This document shows positions 35,765-35,792 of a stretch of DNA of 35,792 nt, piece after piece. The DNA is from Apostichopus californicus. Lineage: Eukaryota; Echinodermata; Holothuroidea; Aspidochirotida; Stichopodidae. Numbering within the stretch: position 1 is the stretch's first letter; each line of letters opens with the position of its first letter. The DNA is taken from positions 9,312 through 45,103 of the forward strand of contig JAIPMN010011076.1 in NCBI GenBank assembly GCA_020650975.1, read 5' to 3'. A model generated the notes under the pieces. That model saw only the letters and a program-made list of their open reading frames with translations. It was not told the DNA's origin and did no database searches. The translations under genes and the position numbers were made by a program.

Positions 35765-35792
35765 GTGAGTATATATATATATATATATGGGC

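Noticed and set aside
10500..35163. CRISPR array, operon or prokaryotic features
   Set aside because: The direct repeats are minisatellites without spacers, and the window is intron-rich animal DNA.

Overview
The window is AT-rich animal nuclear DNA with many introns and repeats. It holds one long plus-strand gene from end to end. Thirty-three exons (665 to 35764) total 4761 coding bases, or 1587 codons. Every junction keeps frame, all introns are GT-AG and no in-frame stop is seen. The protein is almost nothing but von Willebrand factor type C (VWC, chordin-like cysteine-rich) repeats: 28 domains, the first and last cut by the window edges. Start codon, signal peptide, stop codon, promoter and UTRs lie outside. 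Tandem VWC domains on this scale match kielin and kielin/chordin-like protein (KCP), secreted modulators of BMP/TGF-beta ligands. The low-GC introns of about 0.3 to 3.6 kb, a tRNA-derived SINE and GCGCTATATAA-type repeats suggest a marine invertebrate deuterostome, perhaps an echinoderm. That assignment is a guess.

Layout. Positions 665-7121 hold exons 1-7 (V1-V7), mostly whole-domain exons with phase 1 ends, separated by an AATGC satellite, a TTAGG-rich minisatellite and a 363-bp transposon. Positions 6948-14830 hold a super-repeat in which a three-domain block recurs (exon 7 and exons 8-10, 10-13, 13-16). Positions 14654-19249 hold exons 16-19, a donor-derived minisatellite and an 818-bp element bounded by TTAA. 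Positions 19250-22831 are the largest intron, about 3.6 kb. Positions 22832-30902 hold exons 20-28, including one VWC that has lost its last four cysteines. Positions 30726-35764 hold exons 28-33, where decayed copies of exons 29, 32 and 33 lie in neighbouring introns.

The most unusual signal is that the locus keeps copying its own exons and splice sites. Partial or decayed copies of exons 3, 12, 29, 32 and 33 sit next to their parents, and the donors of exons 8 and 17 have been amplified into minisatellites. Mobile elements are abundant: four copies of a tRNA-headed SINE (one supplying or abutting the exon 15 donor, one inside the exon 12 pseudo-copy), four copies of a CAGG-ended MITE all in one orientation, a hAT-type element with a perfect 8-bp target duplication, and a motif that can be drawn as a minimal hammerhead ribozyme.
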